This document shows positions 34,304-44,363 of a stretch of DNA of 64,000 bases, piece by piece. Source of the DNA: Shewanella sp. AS1 (GTDB lineage Bacteria; Pseudomonadota; Gammaproteobacteria; Enterobacterales; Shewanellaceae); NCBI RefSeq assembly GCF_021412565.1, contig NZ_JAKCLJ010000007.1:62001-126000 (forward strand). The letters run 5' to 3'. The position numbers and the translations under genes were made by a program. Under the pieces are notes generated by a model. That model saw nothing but the letters and a program-made list of their open reading frames with translations, did no database searches and was not told the DNA's origin. Position 1 is the stretch's first letter, and each line of letters starts with the position of its first letter.

Positions 34304-34978
34304 ATGTATCAAATCATCGCAGATGAAGCCGATTTTGTGCTGATCGATAAATTTCCCAATGTGCATTTTCACAGTCAGGATGGCAGCGCCGGCGTGATGG
34401 CGCAGCTGGAGCAGGATCTGGGCATCAAACTCTACTCAGTCCACAGGTTGGATACACTGACCTCTGGGCTGTTGTTGTTTGCTAAAAGCAGCGCTATTGC
34501 CGCGACCTTTACCGCCATGTTCACCGAGCACCAGGTGCAGAAATACTATCTGGCGCTGGCGTCAGGTAAACCCAAGAAGAAGCAGGGCGCCGTGATTGGT
34601 GATATGGCCAAGGCGCGGCGCAGTATGTATAAGTTGCTGCGCAGCACAGAGAATCCGGCTGTGACGCAATTCTTTTCTCAATCGATAGCTTCCGGAACGC
34701 GGCTATACTTATTGAAACCATTGAGTGGCAAGACACATCAGCTGCGGGTAGCATTAGCCAGTCTGGGGGTGCCTATCCTGGGCGATACTCTCTATGGCGG
34801 CGAAACGGCCGACAGGGGTTATCTGCACGCTTACGCCATTCATTTTACCCTGGGCGGCAAGCAGTTTGTCTATTGTGCTGCGCCAACTCACGGCGAGTTG
34901 TTTGTCACAGAGGCTGTGGCCGGTCAGCTGCAAGAGTGGCGCGATCCAGATACCTTGAGCTGGCCTAAACGTAAATAG
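34304..34978 (+). CDS. RluA-family pseudouridine synthase (TIGR01621-like)
   Basis: The 224-residue cytoplasmic enzyme isomerises a uridine in RNA. The catalytic motif HRLDTLTSGLLLFAK (Asp about residue 49) and the RluA C-terminal signatures KTHQLRVALASLG and PILGDTLYGG are clear. It lacks an S4 domain, like the small single-domain RluA relatives. The target base is not predictable. The ATG at 34304 follows CAGGTTT; the frame extending back to 34259 overlaps the kinase gene and has no better start. It is followed 20 bp later by the yqaE-like gene. Confidence 0.87.
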   Translation: MYQIIADEADFVLIDKFPNVHFHSQDGSAGVMAQLEQDLGIKLYSVHRLDTLTSGLLLFAKSSAIAATFTAMFTEHQVQKYYLALASGKPKKKQGAVIGDMAKARRSMYKLLRSTENPAVTQFFSQSIASGTRLYLLKPLSGKTHQLRVALASLGVPILGDTLYGGETADRGYLHAYAIHFTLGGKQFVYCAAPTHGELFVTEAVAGQLQEWRDPDTLSWPKRK

Positions 34979-34998
34979 CGTAAAAAGGAATTGAGTCA

Positions 34999-35166
34999 AT
35001 GGATACCAATAAACTCCTGTTAGTGATCATCGCCATCTTACTGCCACCTGTGGCTGTCTTTCTTAAGAGCGGTATGGGTCAGGATCTGCTGATCAATATT
35101 ATTCTCTGTATTTTCTTCTGGATCCCAGGTCTGCTACATGCGATCTGGGTGGTAACCAAATCCTGA
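34999..35166 (+). CDS. YqaE/Pmp3-family small membrane protein
   Basis: This 55-residue proteolipid has two hydrophobic helices (LLLVIIAILLPPVAVFL and LLINIILCIFFWIPGLLHAIWVV) joined by a short loop (KSGMGQD), the classic UPF0057/Pmp3 plan. Eukaryotic homologues affect membrane potential and salt tolerance; bacterial ones are stress related, mechanism unknown. ATG at 34999 follows AAAAAGGAATTGA. The stop lies five bases from the convergent M14 peptidase stop. Confidence 0.88.
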   Translation: MDTNKLLLVIIAILLPPVAVFLKSGMGQDLLINIILCIFFWIPGLLHAIWVVTKS

Positions 35167-35171
35167 TCCCC

Positions 35172-37748
35172 CTAGTGTAAGGCGGGGATAAAATAGAGGC
35201 TGTTGCTGTAAATCCGCTGGGCATCGAGCCAGATATTTCTAAATAGCAGATCGTCGCTAAGGGCGACGATTGCTCCTTTTCCATGGCGTTCGACGCTGAT
35301 TGCCGTCATCTTGGCTAATTTTTGCTGATATTCCTCGGCCAGATAGCCGTCGACTAATAGAGGCTGGCTGTAGCGCGCCGCGACAGAGAATGCCTGCTGC
35401 TCGCCTAAGGCCAGAGCTCGGTTTTTGAGTAGCGCCAGGCGGGAGTCGTGTATTCCAAAGGCGATAGGGTGGGTCGGGTCGAGATCCACTGAGACTATGG
35501 CGCCGCCTATGGCCTTTTTGGCTTTGAGCTTATCTTTATCGGCAAAGGCCAATCCCTGTGCAGAGAAAAACGAGTCAAAGAAATGATGATCCTGCAACTC
35601 AGCATCCAGCAGGTTTGCTCGATCCAGCCAGTTTAAGGCGCCTTTCTGCGCGATAATGATGCCACCCTGATTCATATAGGCCGCCAGTTTACGTCCATAT
35701 TGGGTATCGAGAGCGCTATAGCTGCCATCTGCGAGCAGCAGATGGCTATATTGCCCAAGTTCTATATTGGGCAGGCGGTTAATATCTACCTGAGTCAGGG
35801 GTACACCCAGATAGCGATCCATAAAATAGCGTATCTCGCCAACCTCGGTTGCCGAGGTGCTAAAGCCAGTGACTAACAGCGGCTTGATTGGCACTATAGT
35901 ATGGAGATCAGAGCTGCCCAGATCCAGCCCCTCGATTGCCATGCTGGAGTTCACGCTATAGAGCCGTATTCGGTGGCGATTCGCAAGTTCGGTAATTAAG
36001 ACGATGAGCTCGGATTCGGGCAAGTCTTGACTCCCGAGCGGAATGACTAAGGTGCCAGGGGCAAACTCTTTCGACTCGCTTAATGGGGGCGATTCATTTG
36101 CTTGAGCGCCTATTTTCACAGTAAGAGGCGCGGCGGCAAATTTAACTCTGACTTTAGCGCTGAGGAGTCGCTGTAGCAGGGGGGCGGCCTGCTGATCACG
36201 CCAATCCACCAGAATAGCCGTAGTGTCAGCGGCGATTTCAGCTTCAGTAAAAGCGGGAGCCTGGTTTGCGAGTTTATCGACATCTAAGCTGATATTGGGC
36301 GTCATCTGCAGATGGTAAACATGAGATAGATTCCAGCTGGAGACATCATAAAAAGTTGCATCCTTAAATTGAGTTCTGCTATCAAAGAGTGCCTCAAACA
36401 GCTGCTTTTGTGGCTGGTTGTGAGGAATAAACAGACTCTCCTCGGCTTTATACCACCCATTGTTCAGCCTCATCGCCTTGGGCAGGTAGAAATAATGTAT
36501 CTGATGCTGTGTAAGCAGCCAGGCCAAATCATCTCGTCTGGCAGTATCCCCAGGCGTACTGACTAGCATGCCGCGCTGTCGTCCCGAAGGGGTCTGTTTA
36601 TCCTGCTCGCTATAGAAGCCCTCCTGATAGGATTTGAGCGCTTGTCTAAGGGCAAAGGCGCCCTTGAGGCTGGCAATGGAAGTGGCAATATGGTTGTCGA
36701 TCGCCTGCCCAAAAGTGAGCAGGCCATTGGTGGTTTCCAGCCGCTGGCCGGTTACGCCCGCCTGTTCAAACAGCACGCCAATGGCGCCGTTAATGTCGGG
36801 GTAGGTTGAGCCTTTGCCATAGTAGAAATCGTCGAACTGCTGGCCAGTAAAGTAGGGCTGTTTTAGGCCATCGAGCGCCTTGGCATAAAAGGTTGCGAGC
36901 TGGGCTGTCAGCTGCTGGTTTTTCGCTGGCGTCAGCGGGTGGGTGCGCGCGGCGACACCGGGCTGAAAGAAATAGCTCTTGTTGTGGTTCATCTCATGAA
37001 AATCACCCACATAGTGGGGATGCCATCGATAAAACAGCGCGATACGTCCTTGGGTTTCCACATGACGCAGAAACAGCCAGTCACGATTGAGATCGGCCAG
37101 ATAATGGTTCGTCCTGCCACTGGGCCAGTTGGGTTTATGTTCGTTGTGATTGGGATCCTTGACCTTGTGTTGGTCGCCATAGCTATTGACCCAGTTGGCA
37201 AAGCGATCGAATCCATCTGGATTTTGCACTGGGGTGATCAGCACGACGGCCTCTGCCAGCAAGGCTTTTATCCAGGGTTCCTCGCTGCTGCTCAGTTGAT
37301 GGCTCACCTCCAATGCGCTGTGGGCCGGGCTGGCTTCATCACCGTGCACCGAGTAAGTCAGCCAGATAATCAGAGTCCCTTGCTGTTTTGTCCCACTTCT
37401 TACTTGGGCGCGTTCACTGAGGATCTCATCGAGTCTGACCTGATTCTTTTCCGATGTGATCACTAAGGTGAGTTGTTGCCTGGCTTCATAGCTGTTACCG
37501 CTGAGCTCTATGCTGACTCTGGGGCTGTGGTTGGCGAGATAGTTAAGATAGGCGTTGATCTGATCGTGGCGCAGATGCCATTGGCCCAGCGGGTGGCCAA
37601 AAAACAGGCTGGGAGAGTCCAACTTGGCATTAGCGATTTTTTCAGGCGAGACTTGAGTCACGCTTTGATCATTTGCGGCAACATCAGGAGGAAAGAGCAA
37701 GATAAGGAGGATAAGCGCGAGTTGTAGCATATTTTTGTTATTTGTCAT
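35172..37748 (-). CDS. M14-family zinc carboxypeptidase, exported
   Basis: The 858-residue periplasmic or secreted peptidase has a signal peptide (LQLALILLILLFPPDVAA, cleavage near residue 26). The M14 metallopeptidase domain (about residues 45-365) has zinc ligands in HGDE and in GDFHEMNH, and the catalytic glutamate in GVLFEQAG. About 480 further residues without recognised motifs follow, including a likely glutamine amidotransferase-like sandwich near residues 615-740. Such two-part M14 proteins are common in marine gammaproteobacteria, and substrate specificity is unknown. The ATG at 37748 lacks a clear ribosome site; Met7 is an alternative. The gene is divergent from nfuA. Confidence 0.88.
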   Translation of the reverse strand: MTNNKNMLQLALILLILLFPPDVAANDQSVTQVSPEKIANAKLDSPSLFFGHPLGQWHLRHDQINAYLNYLANHSPRVSIELSGNSYEARQQLTLVITSEKNQVRLDEILSERAQVRSGTKQQGTLIIWLTYSVHGDEASPAHSALEVSHQLSSSEEPWIKALLAEAVVLITPVQNPDGFDRFANWVNSYGDQHKVKDPNHNEHKPNWPSGRTNHYLADLNRDWLFLRHVETQGRIALFYRWHPHYVGDFHEMNHNKSYFFQPGVAARTHPLTPAKNQQLTAQLATFYAKALDGLKQPYFTGQQFDDFYYGKGSTYPDINGAIGVLFEQAGVTGQRLETTNGLLTFGQAIDNHIATSIASLKGAFALRQALKSYQEGFYSEQDKQTPSGRQRGMLVSTPGDTARRDDLAWLLTQHQIHYFYLPKAMRLNNGWYKAEESLFIPHNQPQKQLFEALFDSRTQFKDATFYDVSSWNLSHVYHLQMTPNISLDVDKLANQAPAFTEAEIAADTTAILVDWRDQQAAPLLQRLLSAKVRVKFAAAPLTVKIGAQANESPPLSESKEFAPGTLVIPLGSQDLPESELIVLITELANRHRIRLYSVNSSMAIEGLDLGSSDLHTIVPIKPLLVTGFSTSATEVGEIRYFMDRYLGVPLTQVDINRLPNIELGQYSHLLLADGSYSALDTQYGRKLAAYMNQGGIIIAQKGALNWLDRANLLDAELQDHHFFDSFFSAQGLAFADKDKLKAKKAIGGAIVSVDLDPTHPIAFGIHDSRLALLKNRALALGEQQAFSVAARYSQPLLVDGYLAEEYQQKLAKMTAISVERHGKGAIVALSDDLLFRNIWLDAQRIYSNSLYFIPALH

Positions 37749-37937
37749 TGTATATAAAGATAAAACTAGCAGTCTAAGCTCAATGTGACCAGTTTTGTCT
37801 CTGAAATTTTGCCCAGGAATTTTGATAAAAAAAACCAGACTACAGGGCTTAGGGGCTACAAAGCTGACGGCAGGAGGAGTATCATAGGGTTAATTCTTAC
37901 TAAATCACTCGGGTTTATCCTGACGGAGCATGTTTTA

Positions 37938-38516
37938 ATGATCACCATTTCCGATGCAGCTCAGGCACATTTTGTAAAGCTTTTAGCCGATCAGCCTGAA
38001 GGAACTCATATCCGCGTTTTTGTCATCAGTCCAGGTACGCCAACGGCTGAATGTGGCGTGTCATACTGTCCTCCAGATGCAGTGGAAGCCGATGATATCG
38101 AACTTGAATTTAACGGCTTTCATGCCATGGTCGATGAGAAGAGCGCACCTTTCCTTGAGGAAGCCTCTATCGATTTCGTTACCGATCAGCTGGGTTCACA
38201 GCTAACCCTAAAAGCGCCTAATGCCAAGATGCGCAAGGTGAGTAGCGATGCACCATTGAAAGAGCGTATCGAGTATGTGATCCATTCAGAGATCAACCCA
38301 CAACTGGCCAGCCATGGCGGTAATATCATGCTGGTGGACATTGATGAAGCCGGAGTGGCTGTTTTGCAATTCGGCGGCGGCTGTAACGGTTGCTCTATGG
38401 TCGATGTGACCCTGAAAGATGGTATCGAGAAGCAGTTGCTTGAGCTCTTCCCCGGTGAGCTAACCGGCGTGAAAGATGTGACCGAGCATGAGCACGGCGC
38501 CCACTCTTATCAATAG
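37938..38516 (+). CDS. nfuA: Fe/S biogenesis protein NfuA
   Basis: The 192-residue cytoplasmic carrier delivers 4Fe-4S clusters to apo-enzymes under stress. It has a degenerate A-type domain (residues 1-100, [12 protein letters not shown]) and a C-terminal NifU-like domain (about 110-185) with the cluster-binding [15 protein letters not shown]. The start at 37938 has CGGAG upstream and gives the family N-terminus; the reading frame runs back to 37785 but that part has no similarity. Clusters made by this route are needed by the many iron-sulfur enzymes in the window. A strong terminator follows. Confidence 0.96.
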   Translation: MITISDAAQAHFVKLLADQPEGTHIRVFVISPGTPTAECGVSYCPPDAVEADDIELEFNGFHAMVDEKSAPFLEEASIDFVTDQLGSQLTLKAPNAKMRKVSSDAPLKERIEYVIHSEINPQLASHGGNIMLVDIDEAGVAVLQFGGGCNGCSMVDVTLKDGIEKQLLELFPGELTGVKDVTEHEHGAHSYQ

Positions 38517-38553
38517 CGCTAAAGGCTTATCAGTAACTCGCTGAGTTATTTTG

Positions 38554-38580
38554 AAGGGATGACAGTGTCATCCCTTTTTT
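38554..38580 (+). terminator. Rho-independent terminator of nfuA
   Basis: AAGGGATGACA pairs perfectly with TGTCATCCCTT around one base, then a T run of six or more. Placed 38 bp after nfuA. Confidence 0.9.
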
Positions 38581-38612
38581 GTGCCCGCTTAACTAACCGT
38601 TTAGATCATTCT

Positions 38613-39950
38613 TTAAGCCAGCTCCCTTTGTAAGCGGTAGCGGTAATGCACGGCAAGGCTGAGGCTGCGGGCGATCATAAACAGGCTCAGGGCTGCCCAC
38701 AGGCCGTGATTACCTGTGGGCTGTAACAGTAAGTAGCTGGGAAAGAACACAATAAAAGTGGCTAGCATCATGCTGTTGCGCATAATTTTTCCCTTTGCCG
38801 CGCCTATATACACCCCATCGAACAGATAAGAGCCGAAGGCCAGTAACGGCATGATGATCACCCAGATAAGGTAGGTCTGCGCCAGCGCACGAACCTCAGC
38901 GAGTCCTGTGAGTAAAGCGATAAGCTGCCTGCCATAGAGGGAGAAGAGCAAGGTAAACAGGAGGGCGAAAATGGCAGACCAGAGGCTCGCCAGGATCACC
39001 GACTCTGTCATCCTGTGGCGATTTTTCTCGCCAAAGGCACGGCCAACTTCGGCTTCGGCGTAATAAGCAATACCGTCAAGAGCATAGGAGATTAACAGTA
39101 GCAGGTTGAGTAATACCGCATTGGCGGCCACGGTATTGTCGCCGAGATTGGCTCCCTGAAAGGTCATAAAGGCAAAGGTGAGCTGCAGGCAGAGGCTGCG
39201 GATAAAGATATCCCGGTTCAGGCGCAGTAAATTGCCCAAGCTGCTGAAATGCAGGCTGGCCAGTAGAGGGCGGAAAACAAAATCGCCTTGCCTTGCCAGT
39301 TCGCGCCAGACCAGAGTCGCGGCGACGCTAAAGCCGATAATATCGGCCAACACAGACGCCCAGGCAGCACCGCTGACACCCCAGCCAAAGCCGATAACAA
39401 AGAGTAGGTCGAGACAGATATTGGCCAGATTGGCTATGATCAATTGCCACATGGCAGCCCTGGGTTGTTGCCGACCCAGCAGCCACCCAAGCAAGGCTAA
39501 GTTCAGTAGGGCAAAAGGTGCAGACCAAATACGGATCTGAAAATAGAGCTGAGCATAATACAAGACTTCTGCGCTGGCATCTGACAAGCTAGTCGCCAGC
39601 AAGATAATCGGCTTTTGCAGGAGTATGGCGGCTATACCCAGCAATAGGGCTAGGCTGCCCGATTGGATAAGCAGGCGGTATTGTCCTTGGTTGTCCTGGG
39701 CACCGAACGCCTGTGCGACCAGGCCTGTGGTGGACATACGCAAAAAGCCCAGCAGCCAAAATATCAGGGTGATCAGGGTTGAACCGACGGCGACACCACC
39801 CAAATAATAGGCGCTGCTAAGATGTCCAATTACAGCGGTATCGACTAAACCTAATAGGGGGACGGTAATGTTTGATAAGATCATGGGTAGCGCGAGCGCA
39901 AACAGACGCCTATTTTTTTGCTTATCTAACAATAACTCAAGTGATGACAT
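38613..39950 (-). CDS. dinF: MATE-family efflux transporter, DinF type
   Basis: The 445-residue inner-membrane protein has about 12 hydrophobic spans in two homologous halves. The N-terminal motif LFALALPMILSNITVPLLGLVDTAVIGHL (read from LALPMILSNITVP) is typical of DinF. It would export drugs or other organic compounds using a sodium or proton gradient. In E. coli dinF follows lexA and is SOS-induced; here lexA is 11 kb away and no CTG-N10-CAG box was seen in the 22 bp before this gene. It is divergent from the polysaccharide deacetylase with almost no space between. Confidence 0.9.
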   Translation of the reverse strand: MSSLELLLDKQKNRRLFALALPMILSNITVPLLGLVDTAVIGHLSSAYYLGGVAVGSTLITLIFWLLGFLRMSTTGLVAQAFGAQDNQGQYRLLIQSGSLALLLGIAAILLQKPIILLATSLSDASAEVLYYAQLYFQIRIWSAPFALLNLALLGWLLGRQQPRAAMWQLIIANLANICLDLLFVIGFGWGVSGAAWASVLADIIGFSVAATLVWRELARQGDFVFRPLLASLHFSSLGNLLRLNRDIFIRSLCLQLTFAFMTFQGANLGDNTVAANAVLLNLLLLISYALDGIAYYAEAEVGRAFGEKNRHRMTESVILASLWSAIFALLFTLLFSLYGRQLIALLTGLAEVRALAQTYLIWVIIMPLLAFGSYLFDGVYIGAAKGKIMRNSMMLATFIVFFPSYLLLQPTGNHGLWAALSLFMIARSLSLAVHYRYRLQRELA

Positions 39951-39972
39951 AGCGGCTCAGAGGATAATATTT

Positions 39973-41016
39973 ATGATTAAAGTTTTGCTAGCTGTCTTGA
40001 TGCTCTGTTTCTGTATCAAGGCTCAGGCTGTGGTGATTTTGCAATATCATCACGTCGCCGAGAATACGCCCAAGGTGACCAGTGTAACCCCGGCACAGTT
40101 TAGTGAGCAAATGGCTTATTTGAATGACAATGGCTTTAAGGTGATCCCGCTTTCACAGCTGGTGGATGGTATCAGACAGAGCACAGAGTTTGCCGACAAA
40201 ACTGTGGCGATCACCTTCGATGATGGCTATAAAAGCATTGCCGAAGCAGCCGCACCCATACTCGGCAAATATGGCTTTCCCTACACAGTATTTATCTCTG
40301 TTGAGCCTATTGAGCGTCATTTCCACAGTATGATGGATTGGAAAACCCTTAATCAACTAGTTGAGGGGGGCGCAGAGCTGGCTAACCACAGTTGGGGGCA
40401 TGAACATCTGATCCGCCTCAATGATAACGAGACAGAGGAGCAGTGGCTCGCCAGAATAGAGAAGAACCTGCTGGATACAGAGGCGGCGATCAAGGAGAAA
40501 ACGGGTCAGAATCACAAGATGTTGGCCTATCCTTACGGTGAGTACAATCTGCAGATAGAAGAGTTGCTCAAGAAACATGGTTTTGTCGGTTTCGGTCAGC
40601 AGTCTGGTGCCGCCGGGCTTTATTCCTCTCTCACCGCCTTACCACGTTTTCCCGTGGCGGGCGCTTACGCCGAATTTTCCAGTCTCAAGACAAAAATGCA
40701 CAGCCTGAACATGCCTGTGCTTGCCATGTCGCCGAAAAATACCCAGCTGCCTATGGGCGAGTGGCGACCCGAGATGAAGCTCAAGCTGGATATGAGCGAC
40801 ATCAGCGCCAAAGAGGTCACTTGCTACATTATGGGTAAGTCAATTAAACCCAACTGGATAGGTGATGATGAGTTTACTATTCAGGCGCAGCAAGACTTGC
40901 CCGCCGGCCGTTCGCGTTATAACTGTACTGCCCGCAGTAAGAGTAAGGGGCGTTACTACTGGTTCTCTCAGGCCTGGATTCGACCTAAGGATGATGGCAG
41001 CTGGATCAAGGAGTGA
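39973..41016 (+). CDS. Polysaccharide deacetylase family protein, exported
   Basis: The 347-residue protein has a Sec signal peptide (VLLAVLMLCFCIKAQA, cleavage near residue 19) and a NodB/carbohydrate esterase 4 domain (about residues 45-235) with the catalytic base and metal ligands in TFDDGYKS and HSWGH. The C-terminal 110 residues form an unrecognised domain with two cysteines (VTCYIMGKS and YNCTARSK) that may form a disulfide. It probably deacetylates an extracellular or cell-wall N-acetyl sugar polymer; the substrate is unknown. The ATG at 39973 follows AGAGGATAA; the longer frame to 39868 is antisense to the MATE gene and is rejected. Confidence 0.88.
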   Translation: MIKVLLAVLMLCFCIKAQAVVILQYHHVAENTPKVTSVTPAQFSEQMAYLNDNGFKVIPLSQLVDGIRQSTEFADKTVAITFDDGYKSIAEAAAPILGKYGFPYTVFISVEPIERHFHSMMDWKTLNQLVEGGAELANHSWGHEHLIRLNDNETEEQWLARIEKNLLDTEAAIKEKTGQNHKMLAYPYGEYNLQIEELLKKHGFVGFGQQSGAAGLYSSLTALPRFPVAGAYAEFSSLKTKMHSLNMPVLAMSPKNTQLPMGEWRPEMKLKLDMSDISAKEVTCYIMGKSIKPNWIGDDEFTIQAQQDLPAGRSRYNCTARSKSKGRYYWFSQAWIRPKDDGSWIKE

Positions 41017-41033
41017 GATTGCTTAAGCCCAAA

Positions 41034-41063
41034 AGAGGCGCCTGAATTGGCGCCTCTGTTTTT
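41034..41063. terminator. Terminator between the deacetylase and SCO genes
   Basis: AGAGGCGCC pairs with GGCGCCTCT around six bases, with T-rich sequence on the right and A-rich on the left. It lies between convergent genes and may act in both directions. Confidence 0.88.
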
Positions 41064-41087
41064 TAGTCGGTTTGCTCTAAGCCTGCA

Positions 41088-41738
41088 TCAGCCTCGATAG
41101 AACTGATTTATCTGCTCGAGATCGACAATCAGGTTTTGCCTTTTTATTTGAGGGATCTCGCCCGCCTTGTCTGCGCTGGGTTTGATGATGGCGTAACGCT
41201 CACCCTTAGGCGAGATAAGCACCAGGGAGGCGCTGTGATCCACCTGATAATTGGCGCCCTCACCAACCATAGAGTAGACGAAACCCAGCTCCCGGGTCAG
41301 CGGCAGTAGCTGGCTATGGGCCGCGGTGGCCGCGACAAAATCGGGATTAAAAAAATTGATGTAATCCAGCAATTTTTGCTGATTATCCCGACCAGGATCG
41401 ACCGAGATAAACACCACTTGCAGATCTACCTTGCCGGCCAGTGCCTTATAGACAGATGCCAGCTTGTTCATTGTGGTGGGACACACATCCGGGCAGGAGG
41501 TGTAACCGACAAAGATCAAACTCCACTTATTTAATAGGCGGGCATTATCGAAAGGTTGACCATATTGATCTGTCAGACTAAAAGCCGAGACAGGCCTGGC
41601 TGTCGGGAAAATAAAACTGGTGCTTAGTGCCGGTTGCGCTACCGATGAGGAACTAAAGTGAGTCGCCGCCACCCCGCCTAACACGGTGAACAACAGCATA
41701 ATTGCGACCATCACTATTTTCTTCACATTCATGCCCAT
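41088..41738 (-). CDS. SCO1/SenC-family copper chaperone
   Basis: The 216-residue membrane-anchored thioredoxin-fold protein delivers copper to the CuA site of cytochrome c oxidase. It has one N-terminal membrane helix (about residues 7-27), the copper-binding CxxxC motif in [12 protein letters not shown] (about residue 80) and the distal histidine in [10 protein letters not shown] (about 166). It is the last gene of the minus-strand oxidase assembly block; its start overlaps the cyoE stop by ten bases. The internal ATG two codons on (MNVKK) is an equal start candidate. Confidence 0.94.
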   Translation of the reverse strand: MGMNVKKIVMVAIMLLFTVLGGVAATHFSSSSVAQPALSTSFIFPTARPVSAFSLTDQYGQPFDNARLLNKWSLIFVGYTSCPDVCPTTMNKLASVYKALAGKVDLQVVFISVDPGRDNQQKLLDYINFFNPDFVAATAAHSQLLPLTRELGFVYSMVGEGANYQVDHSASLVLISPKGERYAIIKPSADKAGEIPQIKRQNLIVDLEQINQFYRG

Positions 41739-42628
41739 AGGTAATGATCCACGAGTAACAGGAAAAATAGCGCCATCAGATGGTAAATAGAGAAACGGAA
41801 CACGGCCATAGCTAATCCAGGGCGATCGCGGTATTTCAGCTGCCAGGCTTTATAGAGAAAACCGCAGCTCAGCAGTGTCGAGCCTATGAGATAGAGCGGG
41901 CCACACATTCCGACCAGAACCGGATAGAGGCAGGCGATTGCTAGTAACAGGGTGTAAAGCAAGATACAGGTCTTGGTAAATTCTATGCCGTGGGTCACCG
42001 GCAGCATGGGCACGTCGACCTTGGCATATTCGGCTTTTCTGTGAATGGCCAGCGCCCAGAAATGAGGCGGCGTCCAGGCAAAAATAATGATCACCAGCAA
42101 GAGCGCATGGGGGTGAAACTCACCCGTTATTGCTGTCCAGCCCAGCAGTGGCGGCATGGCACCAGCGAGCCCGCCCACAACGATATTTTGTGGCGTGGCG
42201 CGTTTTAAATAGCTGGTATAGATAACCGCATAGCCGACTAAACTGGCCAGGGTCAACCAGGCGGTGAGAGGGTTCACCGCCAGATAGAGCAGCACAAATC
42301 CCAATATGGCCATGGTGGTGGCGAAGGTAACCGCGCGCACGGCAGAGACGCGCCCTTTGGGCAGAGGACGATTATAGGTACGCGCCATCATGCCATCGAT
42401 GCGCCTGTCAATCAGATGGTTATAGGCCGCAGCCGCGCCCGCCATCATGGCAATTCCTACTAAGCCAGCCACTAGCGGCATCAGTGGTAAGTGGCCTGGG
42501 CTGGAGAGACACATGCCGACCAGTACTGTCAGCAGCATGAGTGCGACGACTTTAGGTTTGGTCATCTCGAAGTAATCACGCCAGAAGAAACCATTAAGTG
42601 GGCGGGGAAGTGTTAAAGATTTAGTCAT
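41729..42628 (-). CDS. cyoE: Protoheme IX farnesyltransferase (heme O synthase)
   Basis: The 299-residue integral membrane prenyltransferase attaches a farnesyl group to heme B, giving heme O, the precursor of the heme A used by the oxidase encoded upstream. About eight to nine membrane spans are visible, with the Asp-rich motif [15 protein letters not shown] (about residues 71-85) and the second conserved loop [11 protein letters not shown]. It lies seven bases after ctaA in the same direction and is probably translated from the same mRNA. Also named ctaB. Confidence 0.95.
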   Translation of the reverse strand: MTKSLTLPRPLNGFFWRDYFEMTKPKVVALMLLTVLVGMCLSSPGHLPLMPLVAGLVGIAMMAGAAAAYNHLIDRRIDGMMARTYNRPLPKGRVSAVRAVTFATTMAILGFVLLYLAVNPLTAWLTLASLVGYAVIYTSYLKRATPQNIVVGGLAGAMPPLLGWTAITGEFHPHALLLVIIIFAWTPPHFWALAIHRKAEYAKVDVPMLPVTHGIEFTKTCILLYTLLLAIACLYPVLVGMCGPLYLIGSTLLSCGFLYKAWQLKYRDRPGLAMAVFRFSIYHLMALFFLLLVDHYLWA

Positions 42629-42635
42629 AGCGGCC

Positions 42636-43622
42636 TCACTTTACTTGGCGCCAAAGGGCATAGTTGATATAGACCAGGGTGAGCAGCAGTAAGGCTGCCC
42701 CTGCGTTATGGGCCACGGCGATGGCCAGCGGTAGGTTAAATACCACATTGCTGATCCCTAGTGAGATCTGCACCAAGAGGAAGAAACCCAGCAGCCAGGC
42801 GCTACGTTTTAGCTGCACAGTTTGCGATAGGGTCAGCATACGAATGGTCAGCCAGACCAATAACAGTGTGGTGAGAATCGCGCCAAATCTGTGGGCGACA
42901 TGTATGGTCATACGTGAGGAGTAACCTAAGATACCAAACTCATAGCTGCCCTCGGTTTGATGGAAAGGATAGAAGGCATCTGTCGGATGCAGGTTATTGA
43001 ACCAATCCCCTTCACAGATAGGCAGCTGGGTACAGGCGAGGGCGGCATAGTTGGATGAGGTCCAGCCCCCCAGAATAATCTGCAGTACCAGTACCCCCAG
43101 GCAGAGCAGAGCAAAGGATTGCAATCGTTTTGCCAGCGGCTCATCACCGGGAAGCCAGTTTGGGCTGTTTCGCAAAAACAGCAGCCATAGCAGGGAGAAG
43201 AGGGCAAAGCCGCCCAGCAGATGGGACATGACGACCACAGGCATCAGCTTCATCGTGACTGTCCACATCCCTAGTGCCCCCTGAAACAGAATCAACAGCA
43301 CTATGGCTATTGGGAGTTTTTTCGGTGCATGGCGTGTTTTAAGGCAGATAAACAGGATAGCCAGTACCAGTAATCCTAAGCTGCCGGCAATATAGCGGTG
43401 GATCATCTCCAGCCAGGCTTTTTCCGGCTCAACCGTATGTTCGGGGAACTCTGCTTTAGCATAGGTCAGTTCATGGTGTTGATCGGGCACGGTAATCATA
43501 CCGTAGCAGCCGGGCCAATCCGGGCAGCCAAGTCCCGCATCGGAGAGACGGGTATAGGCGCCCATCATAATGACACATAGGGTAAAGATGAGCGTGAGTT
43601 TGAGTAGCGGTGATATTTTCAT
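42636..43622 (-). CDS. ctaA: Heme A synthase CtaA (COX15)
   Basis: The 328-residue eight-span membrane protein oxidises the methyl group of heme O to the formyl group of heme A. The N-terminal block [21 protein letters not shown] (read as [18 protein letters not shown]) and heme-ligand histidines in [22 protein letters not shown] and VAHNAGA match the proteobacterial COX15-type proteins. The stop of the preceding gene overlaps its start by one base, so the assembly genes are tightly packed. Confidence 0.94.
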   Translation of the reverse strand: MKISPLLKLTLIFTLCVIMMGAYTRLSDAGLGCPDWPGCYGMITVPDQHHELTYAKAEFPEHTVEPEKAWLEMIHRYIAGSLGLLVLAILFICLKTRHAPKKLPIAIVLLILFQGALGMWTVTMKLMPVVVMSHLLGGFALFSLLWLLFLRNSPNWLPGDEPLAKRLQSFALLCLGVLVLQIILGGWTSSNYAALACTQLPICEGDWFNNLHPTDAFYPFHQTEGSYEFGILGYSSRMTIHVAHRFGAILTTLLLVWLTIRMLTLSQTVQLKRSAWLLGFFLLVQISLGISNVVFNLPLAIAVAHNAGAALLLLTLVYINYALWRQVK

Positions 43623-44167
43623 TAGCCCACCCTGGAAAGTTTCAGTAGTTTACGAAGATCATTGACCATGGCCTTGCCCTGCATTATCTGCTGCTCTTTA
43701 TCGGCGACCTGCTGATAACGCATCACTAGGGCGCCGAGGGGATCGACCACCACCAATTGCTGCTCATTCAATAACTGGCTCAGCTCAGGCGTGCTGCTGG
43801 CGGTTTCGAAATGAAACCCCTCCAGAGCCTTTGCATCGCTATCATTTTGCAGCAGGACTATGGTTGTGACTCTGTCTTGATCTTTACCCAAGGCGATATG
43901 GCTCTGCTGCAGGATATAGAGGCGATCCTGGCAGGGGCGATCGCATTGGGTTGGCAGCAGGTAGAGGATCTGCCAAGACTCGGGGTGGGGATTTGCCATC
44001 GCAAGGCTCTGGTAACTGAACTCTGGGGGTAAGAGTTCTCCCTGGTTAGTTGCACCGCCCTGATAGAGATGCAGGCTCAGCACTAATTTAGCGGCGATCA
44101 CAGGTAATAGGAAAGCCAGCAGCAAGATAAGTAACGTTTTTCTACTGGTTTTTTTGGGGGAGTTCAT
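43622..44167 (-). CDS. SCO-like membrane-anchored protein of the oxidase assembly block
   Basis: The family is not firmly recognised. The 181-residue protein has one N-terminal membrane helix (LLILLLAFLLPVIAAKLVLSL, read from LLILLLAFLLPVIAAKL) and a periplasmic part. Around residues 70-80 is YLLPTQCDRPCQDRLYIL, a CxxxC motif in the same context as in SCO proteins, followed by a thioredoxin-like strand (VTTIVLLQ). The distal histidine of SCO is not evident (VVVDPLGALVMRYQ). It may be a divergent copper or thiol-disulfide factor for oxidase assembly; homologues sit at this place in related genomes, as far as I recall. Confidence 0.75.
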   Translation of the reverse strand: MNSPKKTSRKTLLILLLAFLLPVIAAKLVLSLHLYQGGATNQGELLPPEFSYQSLAMANPHPESWQILYLLPTQCDRPCQDRLYILQQSHIALGKDQDRVTTIVLLQNDSDAKALEGFHFETASSTPELSQLLNEQQLVVVDPLGALVMRYQQVADKEQQIMQGKAMVNDLRKLLKLSRVG

Positions 44168-44363
44168 CTTTGCCCGGCTCCTCTTATTGACGTTTTGTCG
44201 TTTTTATCACTACAAAAAAATGCCAACTTCCCGGAACGGCTAGGAAGGATAAAGTTGTTGCTGTGTCTCTTTTTTATTTCGTTTCTTTTTACATCGTTTA
44301 TTTTTATCTAGCTTAGTAGTTAACCTACTCGTTATGCCCTGCTTAGGCAATCGCTTAATTTAT

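Noticed and set aside
36939-37466. 175-codon plus-strand open frame
   Set aside because: Antisense to the catalytic domain of the M14 peptidase, whose motifs are clear; no support of its own.
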